Source: Exiguobacterium sibiricum 7-3
GTDB taxonomy: Bacteria; Bacillota; Bacilli; Exiguobacteriales; Exiguobacteriaceae
NCBI RefSeq assembly: GCF_000620865.1
Contig: NZ_KK211190.1
Location: 509,971-573,970 of the forward strand
DNA: 64,000 nt
Direction: 5' to 3'
Part shown: piece by piece, positions 53,557 to 63,387 of the stretch
Numbering within the stretch: position 1 is the stretch's first letter
Layout: every line of letters starts with the position of its first letter
Position numbers and translations under genes: made by a program
Notes under the pieces: generated by a model
The model's input: the letters and a program-made list of their open reading frames with translations, nothing else
What the model was told of the DNA's origin: nothing
The model's database searches: none

Positions 53557-54711
53557 TTAAAAATGATGTTGTCTGTAATGAGTCGGCGTCTCGCCCGTCG
53601 TCTGTTTGAACGCTTGACTGAAATGGCTTTGACTCGAGAAATGTAACTTGTTCGAGATGGTCAGCAAGGAATCATCCGTCGAACGCAACAGACGTTTCGC
53701 TTCACGGATCCGTTCACGAATGACATAGCGTGCAAGCGGAAGTCCCGTCTCTTCCTTGAACAGGACGGATAAATAATTCGACGAAACGTGAATCGCTTGG
53801 CTGATTGATGAGACCGACAACGGATCATAAAGATGTTGCTGGATGTAACGGATTGCGGCAAGTACATGCGGCGAATGGCGTAACTCCTGAATCTGTTTGA
53901 CGGCTTCGGCAAAACTGACGGTAATCCGGACGTGACGGTTTCGCAGTTCGGAAATACTGGTTGCTGCCTCGATCGATTCAATCATCCGGTCACTGAGCAT
54001 AAAGGCCTCATCCGGTTCCAGTCCGCCGTTAATGGCAGCCCGTGCGCTCAACAACACCGTGCCGAGTAGCAGATTTTTTTCAGCCCGCAATGGTTGATGA
54101 CGTGCGAGTGATCCAAATTCGCCGTAAGCGGGTAGGGAATAGGTCGTCGCCAGGCGTTCGCTTTGTCCGGAAGAAATCCATTCGATGATCTGTTGCTCCC
54201 GCTCCCAGGCCTTGATGTAGGCGGTCGTTGCCGTATGCGGGGAAACATCGGCTATCAATGGAATTTCCTGATCCCCGCTTTCCGATTCGGTCCGGATGTC
54301 CCGTTTGGCGAGTTGCTGACCGGTCAATAGACGGTGGACTAAATGAGCACAGTCAATCAATCGGTTTTCCGTCGTCCGGGTCAACGTTTTATAAAATTGA
54401 TGGAAGGTTTCATCCTGAATGTGCGCACGGAACAGGGCCGACTGGAGTAAGACCGGACCAATCCGGTACTGGCCTTGTTCCTCGACAGGAATAAACAGGT
54501 AAGCTGTGCCATCTTTTAAGGTATACAGGAGCGGTGTCTGATCCGGTTCCGGCCATTCCTGTTCAATCGATAAACGGCTCGGATGCGAAGGGGCAGCAGG
54601 ACTGATGTCCAGTTCCTCACCGGTCAGGGACTGGTACGAAACAAAAAAACCAGTTGTCCCGTAAAGACTCTCTGCGATTTGAGTCAAATCTGCTGTTGAT
54701 AAGGGCGACAC
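53557..54711 (-). CDS. AraC-family transcription regulator
   Basis: The 384-residue regulator has a C-terminal AraC/XylS DNA-binding domain of about 100 residues with two helix-turn-helices (VSSISQAIHVSSNYLSVLFKEETG and LLTISNKLHFSSQSHFSQAFKQTTGETP, read in segments). The 280-residue N-terminal part is of unrecognised sensor type, resembling the YesN-like branch without a receiver domain. The GTG start at 54709-54711 has GGAGG upstream. It precedes the TagF-like gene and probably controls it. Confidence 0.85.
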   Translation of the reverse strand: MSPLSTADLTQIAESLYGTTGFFVSYQSLTGEELDISPAAPSHPSRLSIEQEWPEPDQTPLLYTLKDGTAYLFIPVEEQGQYRIGPVLLQSALFRAHIQDETFHQFYKTLTRTTENRLIDCAHLVHRLLTGQQLAKRDIRTESESGDQEIPLIADVSPHTATTAYIKAWEREQQIIEWISSGQSERLATTYSLPAYGEFGSLARHQPLRAEKNLLLGTVLLSARAAINGGLEPDEAFMLSDRMIESIEAATSISELRNRHVRITVSFAEAVKQIQELRHSPHVLAAIRYIQQHLYDPLSVSSISQAIHVSSNYLSVLFKEETGLPLARYVIRERIREAKRLLRSTDDSLLTISNKLHFSSQSHFSQAFKQTTGETPTHYRQHHF

Positions 54712-54805
54712 TGGAATTCCTCCGTTCTTTGGAAACGTGTTGTTTTCAGTTTACGTCGTGTCTGGGTGATTGTATAGCAAGAATCAACTGGACACCGGGA
54801 CATTC

Positions 54806-54856
54806 AAAAAATCAAAAGACATCAACGGCCTAAGTGCTCAGGCGGTTGATGTCTTT
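54806..54856 (-). terminator. Terminator of the chemoreceptor gene
   Basis: AAAAGACATCAAC and GTTGATGTCTTTT arms (54814-54826, 54844-54856) with an inner CCT/AGG pair and, on the minus strand, TTTTGATTTTTTG downstream. Confidence 0.88.
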
Positions 54857-54876
54857 TCGGTCGTAAGGGAAATCGA

Positions 54877-57123
54877 TTAACGGTGAGCGTCGTCATGCGA
54901 GTCTGAGTCGACTGGATCAGCCGATTCGCTATCAGTTGACACGGGCTCATTTTCAGACAGCTCATCAAGCGAGGCTGCAGCCACTTCGTCGTAAGACCTG
55001 TCAGGAACGATGGATTCCGGTCCTTCGGCAGGCGAGAGAAGCTCGTCCTCGACGGTCGTTTCATCGACTTGGAAATCGACCGTTAAGGCATGAAGTTCCG
55101 TTGCAATTTGAGCGAGATGAGCAGCGGCCGTCGTGACCGCTTCGATTGTTGCATTGGTTTCCTGGATGCTTGCGGCACTCGTCTCGATTCCCGCAGCATT
55201 CTCTTCCGTCAGGGCAAGGATGGTTCCCATCGCATCAGAGACTTCTTCGGTGGCAGTGGTCAGCGCGCTGATGTCACCCGTCAAGGACTCTGTTCGTTTC
55301 GAAACGTGCTGGACGGAACCGGCAATCTGCTCGAAATCGACACCGGTCGTCTTGACGGATTCCAGTGATTGTTTTAAGTCATCCATGACGCCGTTCATCG
55401 CACCCATCGCCGTCTGTGTTTCATGTTGGATATTATCGAGTAACTGTTTAATTTGTTTGGCGGACTGATCACTTTCTTCAGCAAGTTTACGTACTTCGCT
55501 CGCAACGACGGCAAACCCGCGTCCTTGTTCCCCGACACGTGCCGCTTCGATGGCAGCATTTAAGGCCAACAGATTAGTTTGACTCGAAATGGCCTGTAAC
55601 GTTCCGAGTATCTTGCCGATTTCTTCAGACCGATTGCTGAGGAAATCGGACGTATTCTGGATTTCCTTCTCCAGCGAGTCGGAATGCTGTAATAAATCCG
55701 TGATGGTTTGTTTCGTTAAGCTGCTGCCGCGTGTCGCTGCTTCCGCGACAGAAGCGACCTCGGACAGCGTTTGGGCAGCGGTAGCCTGCATCGCAACAGA
55801 CCGTTCTTTAACGCCATATACCGCATGGGAGGAGCGTTCTGCTTGTTTCGTTTGTGTCTCGCCGGCGGCAGCGATTTCTTCCATCGTCTGTCCGATTTGA
55901 ACCGATGCATTTTGAACGTGGGTCGCATTTGATGACAAGTCTTGTGAAGCATCACGGACGGTTCCTGCTGACTGTGTCATCGCGGTAATCGTTTGACGAA
56001 GTTTTTGGCGCATGGCGTCAAAGTTGTCGCCGAGATCCGACAGCTCGTCGCGCATCCATCGTTTTGGACGGGTCGTTGCGCGTAAATCACCGTTTGCGAT
56101 GGCTAACGTTTCACTGCGAAGACCGGCTAACGGACGATTGATGGAACGGCCGATGAGCCAGGCGATCAAAGTCGCCAAGGCGATCGCAATGACAAAGTTG
56201 ATCAACGATTGTGTCAGCATTGCATCCTTAGGCGCATACAACGAGGCATAATCGAGAACGACAGCTAGTTTGAAGCCGGTCTTCGAGGACAGTTGCCAGA
56301 TGACGACCGATTTTTTTCCGCCGACCTCCATGATCGTCGAACCGGATTCCTGGCTGATCATTTGTTTAGGTGCTTCAAAGTACGCTTTTCCATCTTCACG
56401 TAACTGGTCGACTTTCTTAAAGAAATAATTTTTGTTCGGATGCGTGACGATCTGACCGTCTTTTGTATAGCTGAAGACGAATCCTTCCTGACCGATTTCA
56501 ATCCGTTTCATGTCTTCCGATAAACGGTCGACACTCTTGTAGACGGATAATACCCCTTTGATGTTCGCTTGCTCATCGAGCGTCGCTTTTGAAAAGCCGA
56601 TGACCGATAGTTTAGTTGCTTGATCATAGTACGGTTCGCTCATCGCGACCGTACTCGAATTTTCCAACGCCTGTTTGTACCAGACGTCCTGGCGGGGATC
56701 GTACCCCGACGCGGCTTCCTGTTTCGGCCAGTTTAAATAACCGCCCTTGATATCGGCATACTGGACAAAGGAATTTTCGATTTTGGATGAACCGTATTTT
56801 TCAAGGACGCTGTAGATATCTTTCGCTTTTTGGGAGGGCAGTTCCGTCCCCGGTTCCGGCGTGTTGCGTATGTAATTCGGTAGTTGTCCGTTTGTCCGGT
56901 TGAACGGAAGACCTGCTAACAGCGTTGTATCTTTTTTCGTGTCATCGATGATGCGGGAAAATGATTGCTCAAGTTGTTTTAAGGCAGTTTGGGAGGTCGA
57001 ATCGACCAGGCGTTCGACGGTCTGACTCGTCTGATCGTAGGAAAACCAGGTCGAGACTCCTAACGTGAGGGCCGGTAATAAAATCAACCCGACGAAAAGA
57101 CGGCGTGTTATCGGAAGGCGCAT
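54877..57123 (-). CDS. Methyl-accepting chemotaxis protein with dCache-type sensor and acidic tail
   Basis: The 748-residue membrane chemoreceptor has a span near residues 10-25, an extracellular dCache-type sensor (about 30-310; [32 protein letters not shown]), a second span near 310-330, a HAMP domain, and a long coiled-coil signalling domain with hairpin tip [20 protein letters not shown]. It signals through CheA/CheW. After the signalling helices there is an acidic, Ser/Asp/Glu-rich tail of about 60 residues ending [10 protein letters not shown], unusual for the family, with no CheR-binding pentapeptide seen. The ATG is at 57121-57123. Ligand unknown (dCache domains often bind amino acids). 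Confidence 0.92.
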   Translation of the reverse strand: MRLPITRRLFVGLILLPALTLGVSTWFSYDQTSQTVERLVDSTSQTALKQLEQSFSRIIDDTKKDTTLLAGLPFNRTNGQLPNYIRNTPEPGTELPSQKAKDIYSVLEKYGSSKIENSFVQYADIKGGYLNWPKQEAASGYDPRQDVWYKQALENSSTVAMSEPYYDQATKLSVIGFSKATLDEQANIKGVLSVYKSVDRLSEDMKRIEIGQEGFVFSYTKDGQIVTHPNKNYFFKKVDQLREDGKAYFEAPKQMISQESGSTIMEVGGKKSVVIWQLSSKTGFKLAVVLDYASLYAPKDAMLTQSLINFVIAIALATLIAWLIGRSINRPLAGLRSETLAIANGDLRATTRPKRWMRDELSDLGDNFDAMRQKLRQTITAMTQSAGTVRDASQDLSSNATHVQNASVQIGQTMEEIAAAGETQTKQAERSSHAVYGVKERSVAMQATAAQTLSEVASVAEAATRGSSLTKQTITDLLQHSDSLEKEIQNTSDFLSNRSEEIGKILGTLQAISSQTNLLALNAAIEAARVGEQGRGFAVVASEVRKLAEESDQSAKQIKQLLDNIQHETQTAMGAMNGVMDDLKQSLESVKTTGVDFEQIAGSVQHVSKRTESLTGDISALTTATEEVSDAMGTILALTEENAAGIETSAASIQETNATIEAVTTAAAHLAQIATELHALTVDFQVDETTVEDELLSPAEGPESIVPDRSYDEVAAASLDELSENEPVSTDSESADPVDSDSHDDAHR

Positions 57124-57299
57124 ATGTAATTCTCCTATCTTTTGAAATAGTCTTTAAAATCTGTCTATTCTGATTATCGGAAGGGTAGTACTAAATATGA
57201 AGGAATTGTGGGGAGATTTTCATGATTTGGGAACTGAACGTAACCGGAGTTCATGATAAAATAGAAGGGGTGTCTCAGAGTGGCTAGGGAGGAACAGAA

Positions 57300-57722
57300 A
57301 TGAATATTGCTTTTTTCTTATTACCAAAAGACGAAGTTAAATACTTAGATCCGGAATCAACGGTCAGACAAGCACTTGAAAAGATGAAACATCATCGGTT
57401 CACGTCGGTCCCACTCGTTGATGACAAGGGAAAATATGCAGGAACCCTGACGGAAGGTGACGTCCTGTGGGCGCTTGAAAAAAATCTTGAACATGCGGAT
57501 TATGATCATGTGCTGCAAACCCGGTTAACGGACATCAAACAGCGTGTCCGGTACAAGCCGGTCTCGATCACGGCACAGATGGAAGAGATGATTGAAGTCA
57601 TCACCGATCAAAATTTCGTACCGGTCATCGATGATGGAAAACACTTCATCGGAATCATTCGCCGACGCGATATCATTGACTATTTTGCTAAAAAAGTGGC
57701 TCGGGAAAACGTTCAATACTGA
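57300..57722 (+). CDS. CBS-domain pair protein
   Basis: The 140-residue protein is made of two CBS motifs (about 13-65 and 80-135; HRFTSVPLVDDKGKYAGTLT and NFVPVIDDGKHFIGIIRRRD) with little else, resembling Bacillus YkuL. CBS pairs bind adenine nucleotides and act as energy-state or c-di-AMP sensors; the ligand here is unknown. AGGGAGG precedes the ATG. The GGDEF-EAL gene downstream is separated by a terminator. Confidence 0.85.
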   Translation: MNIAFFLLPKDEVKYLDPESTVRQALEKMKHHRFTSVPLVDDKGKYAGTLTEGDVLWALEKNLEHADYDHVLQTRLTDIKQRVRYKPVSITAQMEEMIEVITDQNFVPVIDDGKHFIGIIRRRDIIDYFAKKVARENVQY

Positions 57723-57732
57723 AATCTAGTAA

Positions 57733-57775
57733 AAAAAGCACTAATTTTCACGGAAAGTGAAAAGAAGTGCTTTTT
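57733..57775 (+). terminator. Terminator of the CBS-domain gene
   Basis: AAAAAGCACT/AGTGCTTTTT (57733-57742, 57766-57775) encloses TTTTCAC/GTGAAAA (57745-57751, 57757-57763). Confidence 0.85.
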
Positions 57776-57850
57776 ATTGACCCTTTTTCACTTCACGAAC
57801 CGGTTGCATTGGACGATATAGAAACATAATGACAAGTTAGGGAGGACGAT

Positions 57851-60652
57851 GTGTTGCGACGTTTATCACCAGTCTCCATCGTAGAAGCATTCCGAAAACG
57901 CTCCTACTACAAAACGTTCTCATGGATGATTTCAGTTATTGGTCTGTTAGCGTTATTAATCGCGGCGCAACAACTAGTTAAAAATCTTGAAGACGGGTAT
58001 CAGTTCAAACGATCAAGCGGTATGATGGATATTTTTGAACGACTCAATCAAGTCGAACGGGATTTGACGAGTGAGTATTACCTCACCTTAAGTGAAACGA
58101 CGGAAGATGCCGTTCCGGCACGGACCGATACGTGGCAACAAACAAAAACTGAACTGAAAGCGCTGGAACGACAGCTGAAAAAAATACAGATGGAAGGACC
58201 TGCCGAAAAAGATCTTTTATCTGAAATCAGCCGTTTGCAAGCTGGAGGATATGAGTCGGATCATCAATTTTTCCGGGCAGCGACTGCGTATAAAAGTGAA
58301 GTGTTGTTCAACCAACTGTATTTAAGTGGAGAGACGGGGACCTATTATTCCTTCTTCTCGAATCTCTTTTTAATGCAGGAAGAATTTGGACGGGCAGGGC
58401 AGTTCTTAGTGAGTGCGAATCAAGACGGGCAAGTGGATTCGATTGATTTACTGCGACTTCGTCAGGTACGTCAAGAGTTGAATTTGCGGAACAACGCGTT
58501 AATCCAGTCCCTTTATGCGACGATGCGACCGGAAGATGAAAATCGTCGCCGTGATATTTCCGTCATGAGCAACCAGATGTACGCCTACTTACGGATGATG
58601 GATGCGACAATCAATCAACCGGAACTCCGGCAATATGGAACGATAGATGAAGTGGCGGGTCGGTATCAGGCAAGTATGTATCGCTCATTTGACCAAGGGA
58701 TTACTAATGTTCAGAGCGAAATGACCGAACACGGGACAACACTCATCCGAAATGCCTGGTTGATGTTTGTTGCAACTTGTTGTGTCATCCTGTTGCTGCT
58801 TTGGTTAACGTTATCCTTATTGCGGGCATTCCAAAAGGACTTACATATTTTACAGGCAGAAGCAGACTTTTTTGCGGAAGGTCCGAAGCAGTCGCATCAT
58901 CAGGTGCCGGAATCAAATGACTTTCATCCTGTCGTCGCAGCTTTCCGGACAATGACGACGATCATTTCTGGATTGTTGGATTATAACGATAAAAAAACGA
59001 AGGAAATCAAACAAAAGAAAGCAGAAATTGAGTCCTTATTTTCTCAAAATACGAATCCAATCGTCGCGCTGTCGTCTGATTTTCAATTGCTTAGTAGTAA
59101 CGACCGTTTCAAACACCTGGCCCAATCATCTGAATTGATGACGATTGAAGAACTGATTCATCCGGCAGATTTAAATCGGTTTCGACGGGCACTCAATCGG
59201 GCGATTGAAGGATACAGTCAGACAATCCGTTGCCAAATGATTTTCAAACAAGACATCCGAAATATGTTCGTCAACATCATTCATGTCCCCTCGAAAAATG
59301 ACACCGGGACGGCACTTTATTTGACCTGTCATGACGAGACGGATCAATTCAAACGAGAAGAGCGGATTACGCAATTGGCATTGTATGATGTGCTGACATC
59401 CTTGTTGAACCGGAACGGGTTTGAACAAAAGATGGAAGAAGCAATCGCTGCGCCACAGCCGGGAGAGCTGGTCACGATCGGTGTACGCCAGTTCAGACGT
59501 ATCAATGATATCTACGGGCACAGTGCCGGAGATCAAATCTTAAAGGAACTGGCGAATCGTTTACGGCATCATTTCATCGGTACAGGTTCGGCAGCCCGGA
59601 TCGGCGGCGATGAGTTTGCCGTCTTGATCTTCCAACAGGAGATCGTTGATTACCGGGACCTTAAAACAATCTTGGAACGTCCTTATCAAATTGATGGTGA
59701 AAAAATCGATGTCAGCATCAGCATGAGTATGGTCCGTTATCCGGATGACGCGGTCGCGGTGACATCGCTGCTGTCTTCGGTCGACATCGCGATGCAACAT
59801 GCCAAACGGGAACAAACAGGTGGACCGATTTGGTTTGAATCGTGGATGAGTGAAGAATACCGGGAGTCAGTTGTCCTGGAAGCGGAGTTACGGGAAGCGA
59901 TTGCCCGAAATGAACTGCAACTGTTTTATCAGCCTCAAGTCAATCTGAAGACAAAAACGGTCGACGGATGCGAAGCCTTGCTACGCTGGTTCCATCCAGA
60001 GCGCGGCATGATTAGTCCAGCCGTTTTCATCCCGATTGCCGAACGATCGATGTTGATTGAAGAAATCGGGATGTGGGTTGTTCAGGAAACTGTCAATCAG
60101 GTCAGACGATGGGAAGGGACGCCGCTTGAGTCACTTCGTGTGTCTGCCAATCTATCCGTCAAAGAGCTGGTTTCCGGACGGATCGTCGAGCTGTTGACCG
60201 ATGTCAGGGATCGTTATCCCGGGATTGAGCAACGTATGGAGCTTGAAATTACAGAATCCTTTGGTGTCTTTTCCGATACGCGTGTATTCGATGCATTGCA
60301 GACGCTGCATCAGCTTGGCTACCGACTGGCGATTGACGACTTTGGTACCGGCTATTCCTCTTTGTCGTATTTAAGCCGTCTTCCGATTCAACGTCTGAAG
60401 ATTGACCGCTCGTTTATCAGTGGAACGGATGCCTGTTCGAACGCGCCGTTAATCGAGACAATCATCCGACTCGCCCATACGTTAAAGTATGATGTCGTGG
60501 CGGAAGGAATCGAACAAGCAGAACAGGGAGAGAACTTACGAAAACTGGACTGTGAATATGGTCAAGGTTTCTATTATTCCCGTCCGATTCCAGCCGATGA
60601 ATTTGAGACCTGGTATAACGGGTATCAAGAGGGTGTCAAACTGTCTGGATGA
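57851..60652 (+). CDS. Membrane GGDEF-EAL protein, probable c-di-GMP phosphodiesterase
   Basis: The 933-residue protein has a span near residue 25-43, an extracytoplasmic helical sensor of about 250 residues, a second span near 300-322, a PAS-like region (about 385-500), then GGDEF and EAL domains. The GGDEF motif is intact (RIGGDEF), but the metal-binding Asp of the DLDxFK segment is replaced (GVRQFRRIND), so cyclase activity is doubtful. The EAL domain looks complete: CEALLRW, EITES, IDDFGTGYSSL, LKIDRSFI, AEGIEQ. The GTG at 57851 follows AGGGAGG at short spacing; a TTG one codon on is also possible. Likely lowers c-di-GMP in response to an external signal. Confidence 0.9.
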   Translation: MLRRLSPVSIVEAFRKRSYYKTFSWMISVIGLLALLIAAQQLVKNLEDGYQFKRSSGMMDIFERLNQVERDLTSEYYLTLSETTEDAVPARTDTWQQTKTELKALERQLKKIQMEGPAEKDLLSEISRLQAGGYESDHQFFRAATAYKSEVLFNQLYLSGETGTYYSFFSNLFLMQEEFGRAGQFLVSANQDGQVDSIDLLRLRQVRQELNLRNNALIQSLYATMRPEDENRRRDISVMSNQMYAYLRMMDATINQPELRQYGTIDEVAGRYQASMYRSFDQGITNVQSEMTEHGTTLIRNAWLMFVATCCVILLLLWLTLSLLRAFQKDLHILQAEADFFAEGPKQSHHQVPESNDFHPVVAAFRTMTTIISGLLDYNDKKTKEIKQKKAEIESLFSQNTNPIVALSSDFQLLSSNDRFKHLAQSSELMTIEELIHPADLNRFRRALNRAIEGYSQTIRCQMIFKQDIRNMFVNIIHVPSKNDTGTALYLTCHDETDQFKREERITQLALYDVLTSLLNRNGFEQKMEEAIAAPQPGELVTIGVRQFRRINDIYGHSAGDQILKELANRLRHHFIGTGSAARIGGDEFAVLIFQQEIVDYRDLKTILERPYQIDGEKIDVSISMSMVRYPDDAVAVTSLLSSVDIAMQHAKREQTGGPIWFESWMSEEYRESVVLEAELREAIARNELQLFYQPQVNLKTKTVDGCEALLRWFHPERGMISPAVFIPIAERSMLIEEIGMWVVQETVNQVRRWEGTPLESLRVSANLSVKELVSGRIVELLTDVRDRYPGIEQRMELEITESFGVFSDTRVFDALQTLHQLGYRLAIDDFGTGYSSLSYLSRLPIQRLKIDRSFISGTDACSNAPLIETIIRLAHTLKYDVVAEGIEQAEQGENLRKLDCEYGQGFYYSRPIPADEFETWYNGYQEGVKLSG

Positions 60653-60675
60653 TGTCCGGCTAAATTATGCAAGGT

Positions 60676-60713
60676 GACCGTTTCTTCTTTAATTTGAGGA
60701 AGCGGTCTTTTTT
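60676..60713 (+). terminator. Terminator of the GGDEF-EAL gene
   Basis: GACCGTTTCTT pairs with AGGAAGCGGTC (60676-60686, 60697-60707; two G-U), then six T. Confidence 0.85.
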
Positions 60714-60765
60714 CGTTTGAACGTGACCGTCTTTCGGTTATTGCAGGGAAATCACAGATTGCAAC

Positions 60766-60818
60766 AAAAAACGAACCGAGGGATACCCCTAATAAGGGAT
60801 CCTTCGGTTCGTTTTTTT
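60766..60818. terminator. Terminator of pepF, readable from both strands
   Basis: ACGAACCGAGGGA and TCCTTCGGTTCGT arms (60771-60783, 60800-60812; one G-U) with A and T runs on the flanks, 23 bases after the pepF stop on the minus strand. Confidence 0.88.
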
Positions 60819-60840
60819 GATGTTCTTTCTTGCGAATCAA

Positions 60841-62547
60841 TCAAATACGGTCGAGTGCGAGATCATCCGTTTCTGATAAATAAGCTTTGATGGGCTCGAC
60901 GGCTGCACCGACCGTTCCAGGAGCGAATGGTGATTTCAGTCCGGCACGTTCGACGAGCGTCAGGAAGCTTTCCGATCCGCCGGCCTTACAGAGCTCGAGA
61001 TATGATTTCCAAGCAGCTTCCCGGTCTTGCTCCATCCATGCATAGAACTGGAAGGCACAGACTTGCGCAAGCGTGTAATCGATATAATAGAACGGGCTGC
61101 CGAAGACATGCCCTTGCTGGTGCCACCAAGCCCCTGAATCGAGATAATCATTTTCTTCATAGTTCCGGTGGGGCAGATATTTCTTCTCAATATCACGCCA
61201 TGCCGTCCGGCGTTCTGCTGGTGTCAGTTCCGGTTGATTGTAGATGACATGTTGGAACTCATCGATGGCGACTCCGTAAGGTAAGAACGTGACGCCACCG
61301 GCAAGGTGACTGAACTTATACTTAGCCGTCTGATCCCCGAAGAACTCTTCCATCCACGGATAGGCGAAGTATTCCATCGACATCGAATGGATTTCACACG
61401 CTTCGTACGTCGGGAATCCATATTCCGGGACCGTAAAGTGACGGCTTTCATAGACTTGGAACGCGTGTCCGACTTCGTGTGTCAGGACATCAATGTCACC
61501 GGCTGTTCCGTTAAAGTTCGAGAAGATGAACGGAAGTTTTTCGTCGGCAATGTACGTACAATAGCCGCCGCCGGCTTTCCCCGGCTTCGCCGTCAAGTCG
61601 AGTGCACCGCGTTCTAACATGTACTCGAAGAACTCATTTGTTTCCGGTGACATGTCGCGGTACATTTTCTTTCCGCCTTCGATGATGAACGCTTCTTCCC
61701 CTTGAGGCGTTGCATTTCCGGATTTGAAAGCAAATCCTTCATCGTAATAATAAAGGGAATCGACACCGATCCGGCGTTGCTGACGTTCTTTGAGGGATGT
61801 GGCGATTGGAACAATCGTCTCGAGAATTTGTTCCCGGTAGTTTTCGACCATCGATTGATCATAGTCGACACGAAGCATCCGGGCATAACCGAGTTCGACG
61901 AATGACGGGAAGCCGAGTGTCTTCGCGATATCAGTCCGGACATGAACCAACTTGTCGTAAATCGTATCAATCGCATCACCATGTTCTTTGAGGTAGCCGT
62001 AACGCGCTTCAGAAGCTGCTTTTCGGACAGTCCGATCGGCCGACTGTAGGTATGGGCCAAACTGGGACAAGTTCAATGTCTTGCCGTCAAATTCGATTTG
62101 CGCTGCCGACATCAACTTCGTATATTCACTTGCCAAACGATTTTCTTCCTGGAGTTTCGGAATGATGGCGTCAGAGAACGTCTTCAAACTTGCTTCCGCC
62201 AGTAAGAAAAGCTGTTTCCCCCATGTTGATTCGAGCGAAGAACGGAGGGGATGAGTCGTCAACGTTTGATAATAACTCGAGACGTATCCTTGATAAACCG
62301 GACCGGCTTCGTCAAAGAAACCTTGTTCCGTTTCGTAAAACCCATCACGTGTATCGATCGTGTGACGGATCTCCACCAATTGACTGGCTGTTTCAAATTG
62401 ATTTCTAAGGGTATTAATCTCAGAGATGGCATTGTTTGCTGTATCTACATCTGTTGCTTCACGCAAACGAGCGATTGCAGCATGCATAGAAGTTTCAAGG
62501 ACGTTCAGGTCAGGACGGACATATGTAAGTTCTGAAAATGTTAACAT
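60841..62547 (-). CDS. pepF: M3-family oligoendopeptidase (PepF-like)
   Basis: The 568-residue cytoplasmic zinc metallopeptidase cleaves short peptides, probably after Opp-type import. The zinc motif is THEVGHAFQ (HExxH), with the third ligand expected in the following YEACEIHSMSME segment. Length agrees with PepF/M3B proteins. AAGGAGG precedes the ATG. It is single, divergent from crr. Confidence 0.92.
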   Translation of the reverse strand: MLTFSELTYVRPDLNVLETSMHAAIARLREATDVDTANNAISEINTLRNQFETASQLVEIRHTIDTRDGFYETEQGFFDEAGPVYQGYVSSYYQTLTTHPLRSSLESTWGKQLFLLAEASLKTFSDAIIPKLQEENRLASEYTKLMSAAQIEFDGKTLNLSQFGPYLQSADRTVRKAASEARYGYLKEHGDAIDTIYDKLVHVRTDIAKTLGFPSFVELGYARMLRVDYDQSMVENYREQILETIVPIATSLKERQQRRIGVDSLYYYDEGFAFKSGNATPQGEEAFIIEGGKKMYRDMSPETNEFFEYMLERGALDLTAKPGKAGGGYCTYIADEKLPFIFSNFNGTAGDIDVLTHEVGHAFQVYESRHFTVPEYGFPTYEACEIHSMSMEYFAYPWMEEFFGDQTAKYKFSHLAGGVTFLPYGVAIDEFQHVIYNQPELTPAERRTAWRDIEKKYLPHRNYEENDYLDSGAWWHQQGHVFGSPFYYIDYTLAQVCAFQFYAWMEQDREAAWKSYLELCKAGGSESFLTLVERAGLKSPFAPGTVGAAVEPIKAYLSETDDLALDRI

Positions 62548-62592
62548 GTAAGCGCCTCCTTGTGATTTCTAACTATTATCACACAAAAATAC

Positions 62593-62621
62593 TTGCAAAA
62601 CCAGAGTTACAAACGTATGCT
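62593..62621 (+). promoter_or_regulatory. crr promoter
   Basis: TTGCAA (62593-62598), 17 bases, TATGCT (62616-62621), about 100 bp before the start codon. Confidence 0.6.
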
Positions 62622-62721
62622 TTTTGTGAGAACGTGAGCGAGTTCGTATTTAACTGGCTCCTATAAAAAAATCGAATCTTCTTTAAGAAGAAAACGATCG
62701 AGAAAGTAGAGGGATAGTATC

Positions 62722-63225
62722 ATGGGATTCTTTAAAAAATTGTTTGGTGGTAATGATGAAGGAAACACGAAAATTGCTTCTGCCCTTACAGGTAAAATCG
62801 TCAGCATCGAGAACGTACCCGATCAAGTCTTCTCACAAAAAATGATGGGCGACGGTATCGCGATCGAACCAACAGAAGGTAAAGTTGTTTCACCGATCAA
62901 CGCAACGGTCGAAACGATTTTCCCGACAAAACACGCAATTGGTCTTAAAGGCGAAGACGGACTTGAGTTATTGATCCACGTTGGATTAGACACAGTTAAC
63001 CTTAAAGGTGAAGGTTTCACAGCACACGTTCAGTCTGGCGATAAAGTCAAAGCCGGTGACGTTCTTGTTGAGTTCGACCTTGATTTCATCCGTGCCAATG
63101 CACCATCAACAATCACACCAATCATCGTGACAAACCACGATCAATTTACACTTTCTGCAGTACCAGCTGAAGGAACATCTGTTGTCGCAGGCGAAACAGA
63201 ACTCTTCAAAGCAACACATAAATAA
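62722..63225 (+). CDS. crr: PTS glucose-specific EIIA component (Crr)
   Basis: The 167-residue cytoplasmic phosphocarrier accepts phosphate from HPr and passes it to glucose-family EIIB domains. The phosphorylated His lies in ELLIHVGLDTVNLKG near residue 85. MMGDGIAIEP and the second active-site His region (TKHAIGLK) are present. Length matches stand-alone IIA-Glc. In Gram-positives such free IIA proteins serve several glucosyl transporters lacking IIA. It is monocistronic with a terminator. Confidence 0.94.
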   Translation: MGFFKKLFGGNDEGNTKIASALTGKIVSIENVPDQVFSQKMMGDGIAIEPTEGKVVSPINATVETIFPTKHAIGLKGEDGLELLIHVGLDTVNLKGEGFTAHVQSGDKVKAGDVLVEFDLDFIRANAPSTITPIIVTNHDQFTLSAVPAEGTSVVAGETELFKATHK

Positions 63226-63241
63226 GCTCGCAACGAATCAG

Positions 63242-63270
63242 TCCCCTTGTCCTAGACGAGGGGATTTTTT
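63242..63270 (+). terminator. Terminator of crr
   Basis: TCCCCTTGTC pairs with GACGAGGGGA (63242-63251, 63255-63264; one G-U), then six T. Confidence 0.85.
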
Positions 63271-63387
63271 GTCGTCTCATACCCGAGCTTACTGTTTTGT
63301 AAGATGAATGAAAGTCTAGCCGATTCTTTGAAAGGCATATTGCTTCGTATACTAAAAGCAACATGAAGAATACGGGAGGAATACATG

